A DNA stretch of 64,000 bases from Bacteroidaceae bacterium (GCA_017507105.1 JAFWBM010000034.1:62001-126000), one strand, 5' to 3'; shown: positions 54,799-63,474, counted from the first letter of the stretch. Numbers and translations: made by a program. The notes: generated by a model not told the origin, from the sequence alone.

Positions 54799-55563
54799 TT
54801 AGTTATTCTCTAATTTATTTATTAGCCTTAGACGTTCTTTGAAATTGTTACGCTTTAGTCCATTATGTGTAAGTGCGCTACCTATACAGTATTTGCTAAA
54901 TCCCGACTTGCGTATACGCAAAGTTCTTATTATATCCAGTGCCGGCGACGGTACATTGCCGTCTCGTTTGAGCTCTATTATTACCACTCTGTTTAATTTG
55001 TCTCGCAGGTCGGTGATTAGATTATGGAAACGCAAGTCGAAATCAATGGTAAGCCGTTCGCTTTTGCCCTTGTTGACAAGAGTTATGCGGCTGAAGAAGT
55101 TTTCTATTACTGGTGATATCTCTTCGGGTCTGTACCATGCGTACTTCTCGAGAAAAGGTGCCACAAGTTCGTATTCGTTACGAATGGAGTCCACATCCTT
55201 TACCGAAATACGTTTCTTCTTTGTACGTCCGTGATTGTTCTTGTTTTTTACTTCGAGGAAAGTGTCGTCACTGTCAAGATATGTACGTATCCTTATTTTC
55301 TCGCGACGTTTTTTGCCGTTATGGTGCATGGTGTACATAATGAAATCGGCAGTATCGAAGTATGTAGTATGATAGGAGGCTACACGTTTATTGTTGTGTT
55401 GTTGTATGTAATACTCACCTTGCACAGCAAATAGAAATGCATTCAACTGCTCTAATGTAGCCACGAATTTTGTATCGGTGCGGTTCATTAGCTTTATACC
55501 GGACATCTCCTCTAATGTAATAGGTGGCAACATCCTAGTCTTCTCAAGAATAGCATCTCTCAT
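54799..55563 (-). CDS. VTC-domain (polyphosphate polymerase-like) protein
   Basis: 254 residues from ATG 55563; a TTG-start extension to 55617 is possible. CYTH/triphosphate-tunnel fold of the yeast Vtc4 type: NRTDTKFV, TTYFDT, KIRIRTY (R91, R93), LEVKNKNN (K106), RLTIDFDLRF (R170, R178), IIELKRDG (metal-binding Glu197) and FSKYCIG (K224). The tunnel basic residues are retained, no SPX domain and no membrane anchor. Likely makes or handles polyphosphate or a related polyanion on the cytosolic side. Head of a five-gene operon. Confidence 0.85.
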   Translation of the reverse strand: MRDAILEKTRMLPPITLEEMSGIKLMNRTDTKFVATLEQLNAFLFAVQGEYYIQQHNNKRVASYHTTYFDTADFIMYTMHHNGKKRREKIRIRTYLDSDDTFLEVKNKNNHGRTKKKRISVKDVDSIRNEYELVAPFLEKYAWYRPEEISPVIENFFSRITLVNKGKSERLTIDFDLRFHNLITDLRDKLNRVVIIELKRDGNVPSPALDIIRTLRIRKSGFSKYCIGSALTHNGLKRNNFKERLRLINKLENN

Positions 55564-55706
55564 CGGCAACTCGTTTGGGCATATATCAGCCACTAAATTT
55601 ATATTAATTGGCAGCAAGCTTTGCTCTATTCCGGAATATAATACCCCGTTGTTGTATGATTTTAAAGGTTGTTCCTATATCTTTTGCTTGCTGATACTAA
55701 TATTTG

Positions 55707-55736
55707 CAAATATACATAAATGATTGTAATAAACAA
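55707..55736 (-). promoter_or_regulatory. Predicted promoter of the VTC operon
   Basis: Minus strand TTG (55734-55736), 19-bp spacer, TATATTTG (55707-55714). The leader to ATG 55563 would be about 135 nt. Confidence 0.6.
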
Positions 55737-55836
55737 CTCCTTTGTCGTTTTTTTGCTGTAATGGACTTTGTCGTACCTCTTTATGATTATACTTTATAGA
55801 AAAATTGTTCTTATAAATCTACTTTTACAAAATTAA

Positions 55837-55867
55837 TTTTGCATTTGGCCAGCTTGTGTTATTTTTG
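55837..55867 (+). promoter_or_regulatory. Predicted promoter of the HD hydrolase gene
   Basis: TTTTG at 55837-55841 and TATTTTTG at 55860-55867 with 18-bp spacing, 23 bp before the start at 55891. Confidence 0.45.
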
Positions 55868-55890
55868 CAGACAAATATAATATTTCTCCT

Positions 55891-56430
55891 ATGGACCTGT
55901 TTTCAATAATAGATAAGTATTATCCACAAGATAATGAATTGCGCCATATCCTTTTGGTGCATGGGCGTAAGGTGGCTGATCTCTCCTTGGAAATGGCTGC
56001 CAGACATCCCGAACTGCAGCTCGATTTGACTTTTATCGAGGAGGCTGCATTATTACATGATATAGGCATATTTCTTACAGATGCGCCACGTATACATTGC
56101 TATGGTACGGCTCCGTACATATGTCATGGCTATTATGGTGCAGAACTGCTAAGGATGGAGGGGCTCTTCAAACATGCCCGGGTATGTGAACGTCATACAG
56201 GTGTCGGGCTTACAAAAGAGTTGATAATGGATTCGGGATGGCCTTTGCCGTTTATGGATTTTATACCTCAGACCCTTGAAGAACAACTTATCTGTTTTGC
56301 AGATAAGTTTTATTCCAAGACGCGTTATCTCGAAAAGGCACGTACCATGCAACAAGTGGTGGACAGTATGGAAAAAATCTCGCAGGAGGCTGTGAGGAAA
56401 GTTAAGGAATGGGCTCTGATATTTGGCTGA
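55891..56430 (+). CDS. HD-domain phosphohydrolase
   Basis: 179 residues. HD signature LLHDIG with HGRKVADLS before it and a late FADKFYSKTRYLE giving the last Asp ligand; ICHGYYGAELL and CERHTG supply His residues. Predicted metal-dependent phosphohydrolase, cytoplasmic. Substrate unknown (nucleotides are common). Divergent from the VTC operon across 327 bp. Confidence 0.85.
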   Translation: MDLFSIIDKYYPQDNELRHILLVHGRKVADLSLEMAARHPELQLDLTFIEEAALLHDIGIFLTDAPRIHCYGTAPYICHGYYGAELLRMEGLFKHARVCERHTGVGLTKELIMDSGWPLPFMDFIPQTLEEQLICFADKFYSKTRYLEKARTMQQVVDSMEKISQEAVRKVKEWALIFG

Positions 56431-56531
56431 GAAGGGCGCTAGATGATGTTGAAAAACTAAAAAAGCCTTAATTAGTTATGTGCGAAATAGTATTTTTTGC
56501 TATAAAATAGGTAAAACTCCTTTTTATTTAG

Positions 56532-56539
56532 TATTTTTG
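56532..56539 (+). promoter_or_regulatory. Predicted -7 element of lptD
   Basis: TATTTTTG, full match to TAnnTTTG, 24 bp before ATG 56563. No -33 TTG at standard spacing. Confidence 0.4.
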
Positions 56540-56562
56540 TCGTTTGTTTGGATGATGTGTTA

Positions 56563-59301
56563 ATGAAGTATAACAGAATATTAGTAGCACTTGTGGCTTT
56601 CCTGCTGTTGTTGGCGGGTAATGTTTCGTTGTCGGCAGATAGTATGGTCGACAGGAGTTATGCTTTTGACATACTTGCAGATAACGATTCGACAGATTTG
56701 CTGATAACCGATTCAATCCCTGCAGACACTACAAAAAAATCGGGAGGTGATGTTCTCGATGCACCTGTAAAGTATATTGCAAACGATTCGATGGTGTGGT
56801 CGCGTGGCGGTAATGCATATCTTTATGGAGCCGGGCAGGTTAACTATGACAAGATAGAGTTAAAGGCCGATATCATCTCTATGAATATGGATAGCAGTGT
56901 AGTGCATGCTGTAGGTCGTGTTGATAGTCTGGGTGAGGTATCGGGGCAACCTGTCTTCAAAGATGGTGGTGTACCATATGAGACAAATCGTATAAGTTAT
57001 AACTTCAAAAGTAAGAAAGGTAAGATAAACAACGTATATACCCAACAGGGCGATGGTTTTATGACCGGTAGGGATGCAAAGAAGGATAGTAATAATGTCA
57101 TATATATCCAGAACGGAAAGTATACCACATGTGATGCCGATCATCCACACTTCTATGTAGCACTTACCAGAGCCAAGACTCGCCCAAAAAAGGATGTTGT
57201 ATTCGGACCTGCATATCTTGTAGTGGAGGATGTTCCTCTGCCATTGGCCATACCGTTCGGCTTCTTCCCGTTTACAAGTAGTTATTCTTCGGGATTTATA
57301 ATGCCATCCTATGGCGACGAAACAGAACGTGGCTTCTATTTGCGTGACGGAGGTTATTACTTTGCCATTAGCGATAAGATGGACTTGCGTCTTACTGGTG
57401 AACTCTTTACAAAAGGCTCATGGGGTGTTGCGGCTGCATCTACCTATGCGCAGCGTTATCGCTACTCGGGAAGTTTCAGTTTTAACTATCTTGTGACAAA
57501 GCAGGGTGAACGCAATTTGCCAGACTATTCTGTTGGCAAGAACTTCAGAATCCAATGGACTCATCGCCAAGATCCTAAAGCTGTTCCTAACCGTAACTTC
57601 TCGGCAAGCGTAAACTTTGCAACTTCAAGTTATGAGCGTTCCAATCTGAATAGTCTGTATAATCCGGTTCTAAATTCGCAGAGTGTCAGAACGTCAAGCG
57701 TCAGTTACTCAAGAACCTTTCCGAATATAGGTCTGACAGTATCTGCTACAACGAATATATCGCAGAATGTGCAGGATTCTATTGTCTCATTGACGTTGCC
57801 TAACCTTAGCGTTTCGTTAGTAAAGAAATATCCTTTTAAACGTAAGAGGCGTGCCGGTGAGGAACGGTGGTACGAGAAGATTTCATTATCTTATAGCGGA
57901 CAGATGAGTAACAGTATAAGAACAAAAGAGGATAAATTGCTGAAGTCTAATCTTATAAAGGATTGGAATAACGGATTCTCTCATCGTATACCTATAAGTG
58001 CGACTTTTCAATTGTTCGATTATATAAATGTTACTCCGAGTATCAACTATAACGAGAGGTGGTATTTCAAGAAGATAAACCAGTCATACGATCAGATGGC
58101 CGGTGAGGTGGTGCGAGATACTGTGTATGGTTTCAATAGGGTATATAACTACAATTTCTCGCTTTCAATGAATACCACTCTTTATGGTTTCTATCAGCCG
58201 GCAGGTTTTATGAAAAATAGTCGTATAGAGATGGTACGCCATGTCTTCAAACCTACTGTCTCTTTTAGCTATGCACCCGATTTTAGCGCAAATCATTATG
58301 GCTATTACGATTCATATACCTATACCGACGAACAGGGTGAAGTGCATCTGGTGGAGTACTCTCCATATACAGGCTCTTTGTATGGAGTGCCAGGAAAGGG
58401 TAAGACCGGTAGTGTATCATTCGATATAAGTAACAATGTGGAGATGAAGTGGCGTACAAAGAATGATTCGGTAAAGAAGGTAAGTATCATTGACGAGCTA
58501 GGTGCTTCAATCTCTTATAACATGGCAGCAAAGGAGAAACCTTGGAGTAACCTCAGTACACGTTTACGTCTTAAACTCTCCAAGAATTATACATTCAGCT
58601 TGAACTCTACATGGGCAACATATGCCTATGAGTTTAACGATAAAGGACAGGTTGTTGTGGGAAACAGGACAGAATGGTCGTATGGACGCTTCGGACGTTT
58701 TCAGGGTATGAGTCAGAATCTCTCTTATACATTTAACAACGATACTTTTAAAAAAATAAAGAAACTATTTGGTGGTGGTGAAGAGGAGAGTGATTCGGAT
58801 AAGGATGATGGAGATGAAGAGGATATGGAAAATGATAATGGAGAGGAGGATAAGGATTCGTACAAGCTTCGCGATAAAGAGAAAAAGAGTAAGAAGGCCG
58901 AGGTGGATAACGAAGGATATATGCCGTTTAAGTTGCCTTGGAACCTCTCGCTGTCATACGGTATTATAATGGCTGAGAATACATCTGCACGTATCAATGT
59001 TAAATCGATGCGTTATCCCTATAAGTTTACTCAGAACCTGAATATATCGGGTAATATTGGAATTTCGGATAATTGGAAGATTAGTTTTACTTCCGGTTAT
59101 AATTTTGAGTTCAAGAAACTGACAACGACTACAATGAATATATCGCGCGATTTACATTGTTTCGAGATGTCGTGCGGTATTGTGCTTGCTCCTTATACTT
59201 CGTTTAACTTTAGTTTCAGGGCTACATCGCAAATGTTGGCTGACGCCTTGAAGATAGACAAGAGAAGCAGTGGTAGCAGTAATGTCGATTGGTGGTATTG
59301 A
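56563..59301 (+). CDS. lptD: LptD-family LPS-assembly outer membrane protein
   Basis: 912 residues from ATG 56563. Signal peptide ends VSLSADS. N-terminal LptA-like beta-jellyroll (VWSRGGNAYLYGAGQV to NVIYIQNGKYTTCDADHPHFYV), then a large barrel (PFGFFPFTSSYSSGFIMPSYGDE, many aromatic strands) ending SSNVDWWY. Inserts lipopolysaccharide into the outer leaflet. A very acidic insert of about 45 residues (near residues 740-785, Asp/Glu/Lys-rich) interrupts the barrel. The name follows the Bacteroidetes LptD pattern; the partner LptE is not visible nearby. Confidence 0.88.
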   Translation: MKYNRILVALVAFLLLLAGNVSLSADSMVDRSYAFDILADNDSTDLLITDSIPADTTKKSGGDVLDAPVKYIANDSMVWSRGGNAYLYGAGQVNYDKIELKADIISMNMDSSVVHAVGRVDSLGEVSGQPVFKDGGVPYETNRISYNFKSKKGKINNVYTQQGDGFMTGRDAKKDSNNVIYIQNGKYTTCDADHPHFYVALTRAKTRPKKDVVFGPAYLVVEDVPLPLAIPFGFFPFTSSYSSGFIMPSYGDETERGFYLRDGGYYFAISDKMDLRLTGELFTKGSWGVAAASTYAQRYRYSGSFSFNYLVTKQGERNLPDYSVGKNFRIQWTHRQDPKAVPNRNFSASVNFATSSYERSNLNSLYNPVLNSQSVRTSSVSYSRTFPNIGLTVSATTNISQNVQDSIVSLTLPNLSVSLVKKYPFKRKRRAGEERWYEKISLSYSGQMSNSIRTKEDKLLKSNLIKDWNNGFSHRIPISATFQLFDYINVTPSINYNERWYFKKINQSYDQMAGEVVRDTVYGFNRVYNYNFSLSMNTTLYGFYQPAGFMKNSRIEMVRHVFKPTVSFSYAPDFSANHYGYYDSYTYTDEQGEVHLVEYSPYTGSLYGVPGKGKTGSVSFDISNNVEMKWRTKNDSVKKVSIIDELGASISYNMAAKEKPWSNLSTRLRLKLSKNYTFSLNSTWATYAYEFNDKGQVVVGNRTEWSYGRFGRFQGMSQNLSYTFNNDTFKKIKKLFGGGEEESDSDKDDGDEEDMENDNGEEDKDSYKLRDKEKKSKKAEVDNEGYMPFKLPWNLSLSYGIIMAENTSARINVKSMRYPYKFTQNLNISGNIGISDNWKISFTSGYNFEFKKLTTTTMNISRDLHCFEMSCGIVLAPYTSFNFSFRATSQMLADALKIDKRSSGSSNVDWWY

Positions 59302-59331
59302 TAGGTTTATATCTTATTGTTATATAAAAAG

Positions 59332-59365
59332 AAAAGCGGGATGGTTACCATACTATCCCGCTTTT
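59332..59365. terminator. Bidirectional terminator overlapping the ung stop codon
   Basis: 13-14-bp arms around AGCGGGATGG with one wobble and short loop. Between lptD (ends 59301) and the 3' end of ung (59345), whose stop lies in the stem-loop. Confidence 0.7.
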
Positions 59366-60010
59366 GTTATGTCTCTCAAGGTAATCATTTGCTTGTGTGA
59401 AATGGTGATTTCCGAAGAAACCGTGATAAGCTGACAATGGTGAGGGGTGTGGGGATGTCAATACAAGATGTCTGTTACGATCAATGAATGCTCCTTTCTT
59501 TTGTGCATAGCTACCCCAAAGGATAAATACCAAGTGCTCTCGTTTCTGTGCAAGTATGCGTATTACAGCATCAGTGAACTGCTCCCAACCTTTGTTCTGG
59601 TGTGAGCCGGCACTTGCTGCACGTACCGTGAGGGTTGCGTTGAGAAGTAATACTCCTTGGTCGCTCCATCTTGTAAGGTCGCCATTGTCAGGGATTGGTC
59701 TACCTGTGTCGGCGGCTACCTCTTTGAATATGTTTACAAGTGAAGGGGGAGGTTGCACACCCCTATTTACAGAGAAACAGAGTCCGTTGGCTTGACCTGC
59801 TCCATGATAGGGATCTTGTCCCAATATCACAACCTTAACATCATTGAAAGGGCAATGGTCAAATGCGTTGAAGATGAGTTTGGCAGGGGGGTATATAGGT
59901 GTGTTTCCCTTGTACTCTTCTCTTACAAAGGTTGTCAGTTTCTCGAAGTAAGGCTCTTGGAATTCATTGGCCAATACCTCTTTCCAGCTCTGCTCTATTT
60001 TTACATCCAT
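59345..60010 (-). CDS. ung: Uracil-DNA glycosylase
   Basis: 221 residues. Family-1 UDG: GQDPYHGAGQANGLCFSV (catalytic Asp), LLNATLTVRAASAGSHQ, WGSYAQKKG and HPSPLSAYHGFFG (catalytic His). Excises uracil from DNA in base-excision repair. Starts 2 bp after asnA, so they share a transcript. Confidence 0.96.
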   Translation of the reverse strand: MDVKIEQSWKEVLANEFQEPYFEKLTTFVREEYKGNTPIYPPAKLIFNAFDHCPFNDVKVVILGQDPYHGAGQANGLCFSVNRGVQPPPSLVNIFKEVAADTGRPIPDNGDLTRWSDQGVLLLNATLTVRAASAGSHQNKGWEQFTDAVIRILAQKREHLVFILWGSYAQKKGAFIDRNRHLVLTSPHPSPLSAYHGFFGNHHFTQANDYLERHNKSGIVW

Positions 60011-60012
60011 GA

Positions 60013-61050
60013 TTATATAATGGGTATATTCATCTCCTTACACTCACTACGCATCTCCTCCGGCCATATACTCGACTGTATCTCGCCTATATGTGCTTTC
60101 TTGAGTAGTAACATACAGAGTCTCGATTGGCCTATACCGCCTCCTATACTTAAAGGCAGAGTACCGTTTAACAGACGTTGGTGGAAATATAGTTTCTTAC
60201 GCTCTTCTTTACCCGAAAGGCTTAACTGTCGGTTCAGAGCAGTCTCATCTACTCTTATGCCCATTGACGATAGTTCGACCGCTTTACCTAATATGTCCGA
60301 CCATATGAGCATATCTCCGTTTAAGCCAATGTACCCATCTTCATTGAGGGTTGTATAGTCGTCGTAATCTGGAGCTCGGTTATCGTGTGGTTTGCCATCC
60401 TCGAGTTTGGCTCCTATACCTATTATAAATACAGCCTTATGTTCTTTTGTAATGCGCTCTTCACGTTCTTTTGCGCTTAAATCGGGGTATAGGCGACGTA
60501 ACTCCTCTGCATATATGAAGAATATCTTTTGTGGTAACGATGGCTCGAGTTGGGGATAGTGTTCGCTTATTGTGAACTCGGTGCGGCGTATTGCCGAGTA
60601 TATACGTGTTACAATGCCGCGTAGGAAACTTACGGTGCGTTCTTCTGGGGTTATGGTACGTTCCCAGTCCCACTGGTCGACATACAAGGAGTGTAGGTTG
60701 TCCAACTCTTCGTGTGCACGTATGGCATTCATGTCTGTGTATATTCCGTTTCCAGGAGTTATGTTGTAATCTGCAAGTGTTACACGTTTCCATTTTGCAA
60801 GCGAATGTACAACCTCGGCTATTGCTCCGTTCATGTCTTGAATGGGGAAACTTACAGCGTGTTCGTTACCGGTAAGGTCATCATTAAGTCCTGTTCCCTG
60901 CAAAACAAAAAGAGGTGCGGTTACGCGTCTTAATCTTAATGTCGATGAGAGGTTTAACTGAAAGATCTCTTTTACCTGTTTAATAGCAAGTTCTGTCTGT
61001 TTAAGGTCTAATACAGGAGTATACTTTTGTGGAAGTTTATATACTTTCAT
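60013..61050 (-). CDS. asnA: Aspartate--ammonia ligase (asparagine synthetase A)
   Basis: 345 residues from ATG 61050, the usual length; the frame is open to 61155 but that adds a 35-residue extension not seen in the family and would include the promoter. Class II aaRS-like fold: QTELAIKQVKEIFQ, RLRRVTAPLFV, HAVSFPIQDM, GIYTDMNAIR, VDQWDWE and GGGIGQSRLCMLLL. Makes asparagine from aspartate and ammonia with ATP. Operon head for ung. Confidence 0.95.
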   Translation of the reverse strand: MKVYKLPQKYTPVLDLKQTELAIKQVKEIFQLNLSSTLRLRRVTAPLFVLQGTGLNDDLTGNEHAVSFPIQDMNGAIAEVVHSLAKWKRVTLADYNITPGNGIYTDMNAIRAHEELDNLHSLYVDQWDWERTITPEERTVSFLRGIVTRIYSAIRRTEFTISEHYPQLEPSLPQKIFFIYAEELRRLYPDLSAKEREERITKEHKAVFIIGIGAKLEDGKPHDNRAPDYDDYTTLNEDGYIGLNGDMLIWSDILGKAVELSSMGIRVDETALNRQLSLSGKEERKKLYFHQRLLNGTLPLSIGGGIGQSRLCMLLLKKAHIGEIQSSIWPEEMRSECKEMNIPII

Positions 61051-61124
61051 TGGTTGTGCTGACAAAATGTTGTTTAAATGTAAGTATTGCTTACTTAATT
61101 TGTGCTTAATTGCATGTTTGCTTG

Positions 61125-61155
61125 CGAAGATAACCCAAAATGGTAGGTTGTGCAA
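61125..61155 (-). promoter_or_regulatory. Predicted promoter of asnA-ung
   Basis: Minus strand TTG (61153-61155), 20-bp spacer, TATCTTCG (61125-61132), one -7 mismatch. Confidence 0.5.
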
Positions 61156-61250
61156 GAAAAAGCAATAATATTTTTTAAATCTCTCATCTATCTTTTGTCT
61201 ACATATTATGGAATTTTGTAAATTGTCGAGGAAAATGAATAAAATTGTTG

Positions 61251-61258
61251 TATCTTCG
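61251..61258 (+). promoter_or_regulatory. Predicted -7 element of the tRNA-Arg gene
   Basis: TATCTTCG, one mismatch to consensus, 38 bp before the tRNA 5' end. Confidence 0.4.
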
Positions 61259-61296
61259 CAGCGTATAATGGCTGATATGCCTTTTGTGTATTAGAG

Positions 61297-61370
61297 GGCT
61301 CCGTAGCTTAGCTGAATAGAGCATCGGATTCCGGTTCCGAAGGTCCTGGGTTTGAATCCCAGCGGAGTCA
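61297..61370 (+). tRNA. tRNA-Arg(CCG)
   Basis: 74 nt with a full cloverleaf. Acceptor GGCTCCG pairs with CGGAGTC (one G-U), discriminator A61370, CCA not encoded. Anticodon stem TCGGA/TCCGA with loop TTCCGGT gives CCG at positions 34-36, reading CGG. T-arm has TTTGAAT with CTGGG/CCCAG stem. It is followed 28 bp later by the acyltransferase gene; no integrase lies nearby. Confidence 0.95.
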
Positions 61371-61398
61371 CTAATATGGTTTCTAACAGATTTAAATT

Positions 61399-62382
61399 AT
61401 GGATGCTGTAATTTTCTACATTGTACGCGCCTTTTGGTATCTTATGTCGTTGTTACCATTGAAAGTGTTGTACTATTTCTCTGATTTTATATTCTACCCC
61501 ATATATTATATTGCCCGTTATCGTCGCAAGGTGGTCAGAAAGAATCTGCAAAATTCATTTCCCGAGAAGAGTGAAAAAGAGATTGTCTCTCTTGAAAAGA
61601 GATTCTATCACTCTTTGTGTGACTATTTTGTGGAGACGATGAAACTCTATGGAATGAGCGAAGAGAAGGCGCGTAAGCGAATGCAGTTTACCGGTGTGGA
61701 AGAGGTGGAAAATAAGATTGCTAATGGCCAATCGGTGGTTGTATATATGGCCCATAGTATAAATTGGGAGTATGTGACATCTATCCCTTTGTGGTTTAAA
61801 CAGAAGAATGCAAGATTTGGACAAATATACCATCCATTGGAAAATCCATATTTCGATGCTTTTTTTGGTAAATTGCGTGGGCAGTTCGGTTCCGAGAATA
61901 TCTCTATGGCTGCAACCTTACGTCGTATTATAGAGATAGGGAAAAATGGAGAGCAGTTTATCATTGGTTTTATCGCCGATCAGGTGCCTACTTGGGAAGC
62001 TATAAATCATTGGCTTACATTCTTTCATCAGGAGACTCCTGTTTTTACCGGTACTGAGAAAATTGCTCGTCGTACCCGTAGCGCAGTTTTCTTCTTGCGT
62101 CTCGAGCGTAGAAAAAGAGGACGTTATATAGCCCATTTCGAGAAGATGTGTGATGATGCATCACAACTGCCTGAACTTGAGCTTACAAATATGTATTATA
62201 GAGTTCTTGAGGATAGTATAAGGAAGGCTCCTGAACTTTGGTTGTGGACACACAAGAGATGGAAACGTACCAAACAGGGACAGATAGAACGTGAGCGTCG
62301 TCGAGAAGAGGGACGCCGTATGTTGGCCGAGCGTGAACGACTCAGGAAAGAGAACGAGAAAAATACAAATGAAAATGTATAA
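61399..62382 (+). CDS. LpxL/HtrB-family lysophospholipid/lipid A acyltransferase-like protein
   Basis: 327 residues. One N-terminal membrane helix, then the LPLAT catalytic motif H-x4-E (AHSINWEYVT), with FIADQVPTWE as the second block and FFHQETPVFTGTEKIARR. C-terminal 35 residues are Arg/Glu-rich helix. Adds a secondary acyl chain to lipid A or a related glycolipid at the inner membrane. Overlaps the next gene by 14 bp. Confidence 0.9.
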   Translation: MDAVIFYIVRAFWYLMSLLPLKVLYYFSDFIFYPIYYIARYRRKVVRKNLQNSFPEKSEKEIVSLEKRFYHSLCDYFVETMKLYGMSEEKARKRMQFTGVEEVENKIANGQSVVVYMAHSINWEYVTSIPLWFKQKNARFGQIYHPLENPYFDAFFGKLRGQFGSENISMAATLRRIIEIGKNGEQFIIGFIADQVPTWEAINHWLTFFHQETPVFTGTEKIARRTRSAVFFLRLERRKRGRYIAHFEKMCDDASQLPELELTNMYYRVLEDSIRKAPELWLWTHKRWKRTKQGQIERERRREEGRRMLAERERLRKENEKNTNENV

Positions 62383-63418
62383 AGTCATATTGATGAGCGG
62401 TGAAGGGGAGTCGGGCAAATGGATTCTGCGTCAGACTCCGGCTTCGAGTGGTATCTCCAGTTGTGGCAAGTATCAATTCTATGTGAATGAGATTATACCC
62501 GACCCCGACTTTGTTATAATACGTGGTAAGTCTATAAAGGAGCCGACAACATTTAATGTCGCTCCCGAGAATCTTATTCTGACAACAAGTGAACCTCTCT
62601 CGGTTTTGGCCTATCCCTCTGATTACTGTCGTCAGTTTGGGTTGGTATGTTCGTGTCAGGAAAAATTACGGCATGAGAATGTGATTTATACTCCTGCAAT
62701 GATACCTTGGTTCGTGGGCGCCTCATTTGATAGCAAAGGACGTGGAAAATCCTTAATAGACTATGATACATTCAAGAATATGCCTACACCCGATAAACCA
62801 AAGCTTATATCTGTAATAGGAAGTAATAAAGCTTTTACTCAGGGGCATCTTGACAGGATACGTTTCGTGGAACGTTTGAAAGAGTATTATGGCGACAAGA
62901 TAGATGTATTTGGTAGGGGATATAACGGGTTTGAGGATAAGTGGAGCGTTATTGCACCATACAAATACCATATAGTAATAGAGAACTCTTCTACAAAATA
63001 TTATTGGACCGAGAAACTCTCCGATTGTTTTATGGGAGAGACTTATCCCATATATTATGGTTGTACAAATGCCGATGATTATTTTTCTAAAGACTCTTTT
63101 ACAGCAATTGATATAAACAACTTCGATGAGTGTGTAAGGATTATAGACAGACTTATAGCAGACAATGTCTATGATAAGAGTAAATCTCTCCTGAAGGAGT
63201 GTAAACAGCTTGTGCTTGAGGATTATAATATGTTCAACTATCTTGCATCCGTAATGGATAACATGGATGCATCATTGCCGCGCAAGAGCATAACAGTGAA
63301 ACCGGCAAAGTCTATGCACAGTTGGCATAATGTGTATAACTATACTGTAAAGCGAAACATATTCAAGATTAAAAGAGCACTTGCCAAACTATTCAAGAAA
63401 AACAATCTTATTAAATAA
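62369..63418 (+). CDS. GT10-like fucosyltransferase family protein
   Basis: 349 residues from ATG 62369 (62375 is also possible); upstream codons overlap the acyltransferase. Best motif block: VIAPYKYHIVIENSSTKYYWTEKL then DCFMGETYPIYYGCTNADDYF, matching the alpha-1,3/4-fucosyltransferase (GT10) donor-binding region when read in pieces. C-terminus is basic (Lys/Arg-rich), often peripheral membrane binding. Likely puts fucose on a surface glycan such as LPS; acceptor unknown. Follows a lipid A acyltransferase-like gene with overlap. Confidence 0.8.
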   Translation: MKMYKVILMSGEGESGKWILRQTPASSGISSCGKYQFYVNEIIPDPDFVIIRGKSIKEPTTFNVAPENLILTTSEPLSVLAYPSDYCRQFGLVCSCQEKLRHENVIYTPAMIPWFVGASFDSKGRGKSLIDYDTFKNMPTPDKPKLISVIGSNKAFTQGHLDRIRFVERLKEYYGDKIDVFGRGYNGFEDKWSVIAPYKYHIVIENSSTKYYWTEKLSDCFMGETYPIYYGCTNADDYFSKDSFTAIDINNFDECVRIIDRLIADNVYDKSKSLLKECKQLVLEDYNMFNYLASVMDNMDASLPRKSITVKPAKSMHSWHNVYNYTVKRNIFKIKRALAKLFKKNNLIK

Positions 63419-63420
63419 CA

Positions 63421-63462
63421 TATACAATAAGAGCATCGGATATCCGATGCTCTTATTGTATA
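63421..63462. terminator. 42-bp perfect palindrome between the GT10-like gene and proS
   Basis: 21-bp arms with no spacer (63421-63441, 63442-63462), core AGAGCATCGGAT. Begins two bases after the GT10-like stop, between convergent genes. Confidence 0.8.
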
Positions 63463-63474
63463 ATATTATATTTA

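Larger units (their letters stand above)
55564..55890. other. Divergent intergenic region with two promoters
   Basis: 327 bp, AT-rich, holding the minus-strand promoter of the VTC operon and the plus-strand promoter of the HD gene. An in-frame TTG extension of the VTC gene reaches 55617. No other feature seen. Confidence 0.5.
61051..61296. other. Divergent intergenic region upstream of asnA and the tRNA
   Basis: 246 bp of AT-rich sequence containing one promoter for each direction. Nothing else seen. Confidence 0.5.

Noticed and set aside
55564-55617. TTG-start extension of the VTC protein
   Set aside because: ATG at 55563 is a better start; extension is possible but not supported.
61051-61155. 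35-residue N-terminal extension of asnA
   Set aside because: Covers the predicted promoter and is not in the family; ATG 61050 gives the usual 345 residues.
61297-61398. tRNA as an integration site
   Set aside because: Looked for integrase, direct repeat of the tRNA 3' end or mobile genes in the flank; none found, and neighbouring genes are core-type.
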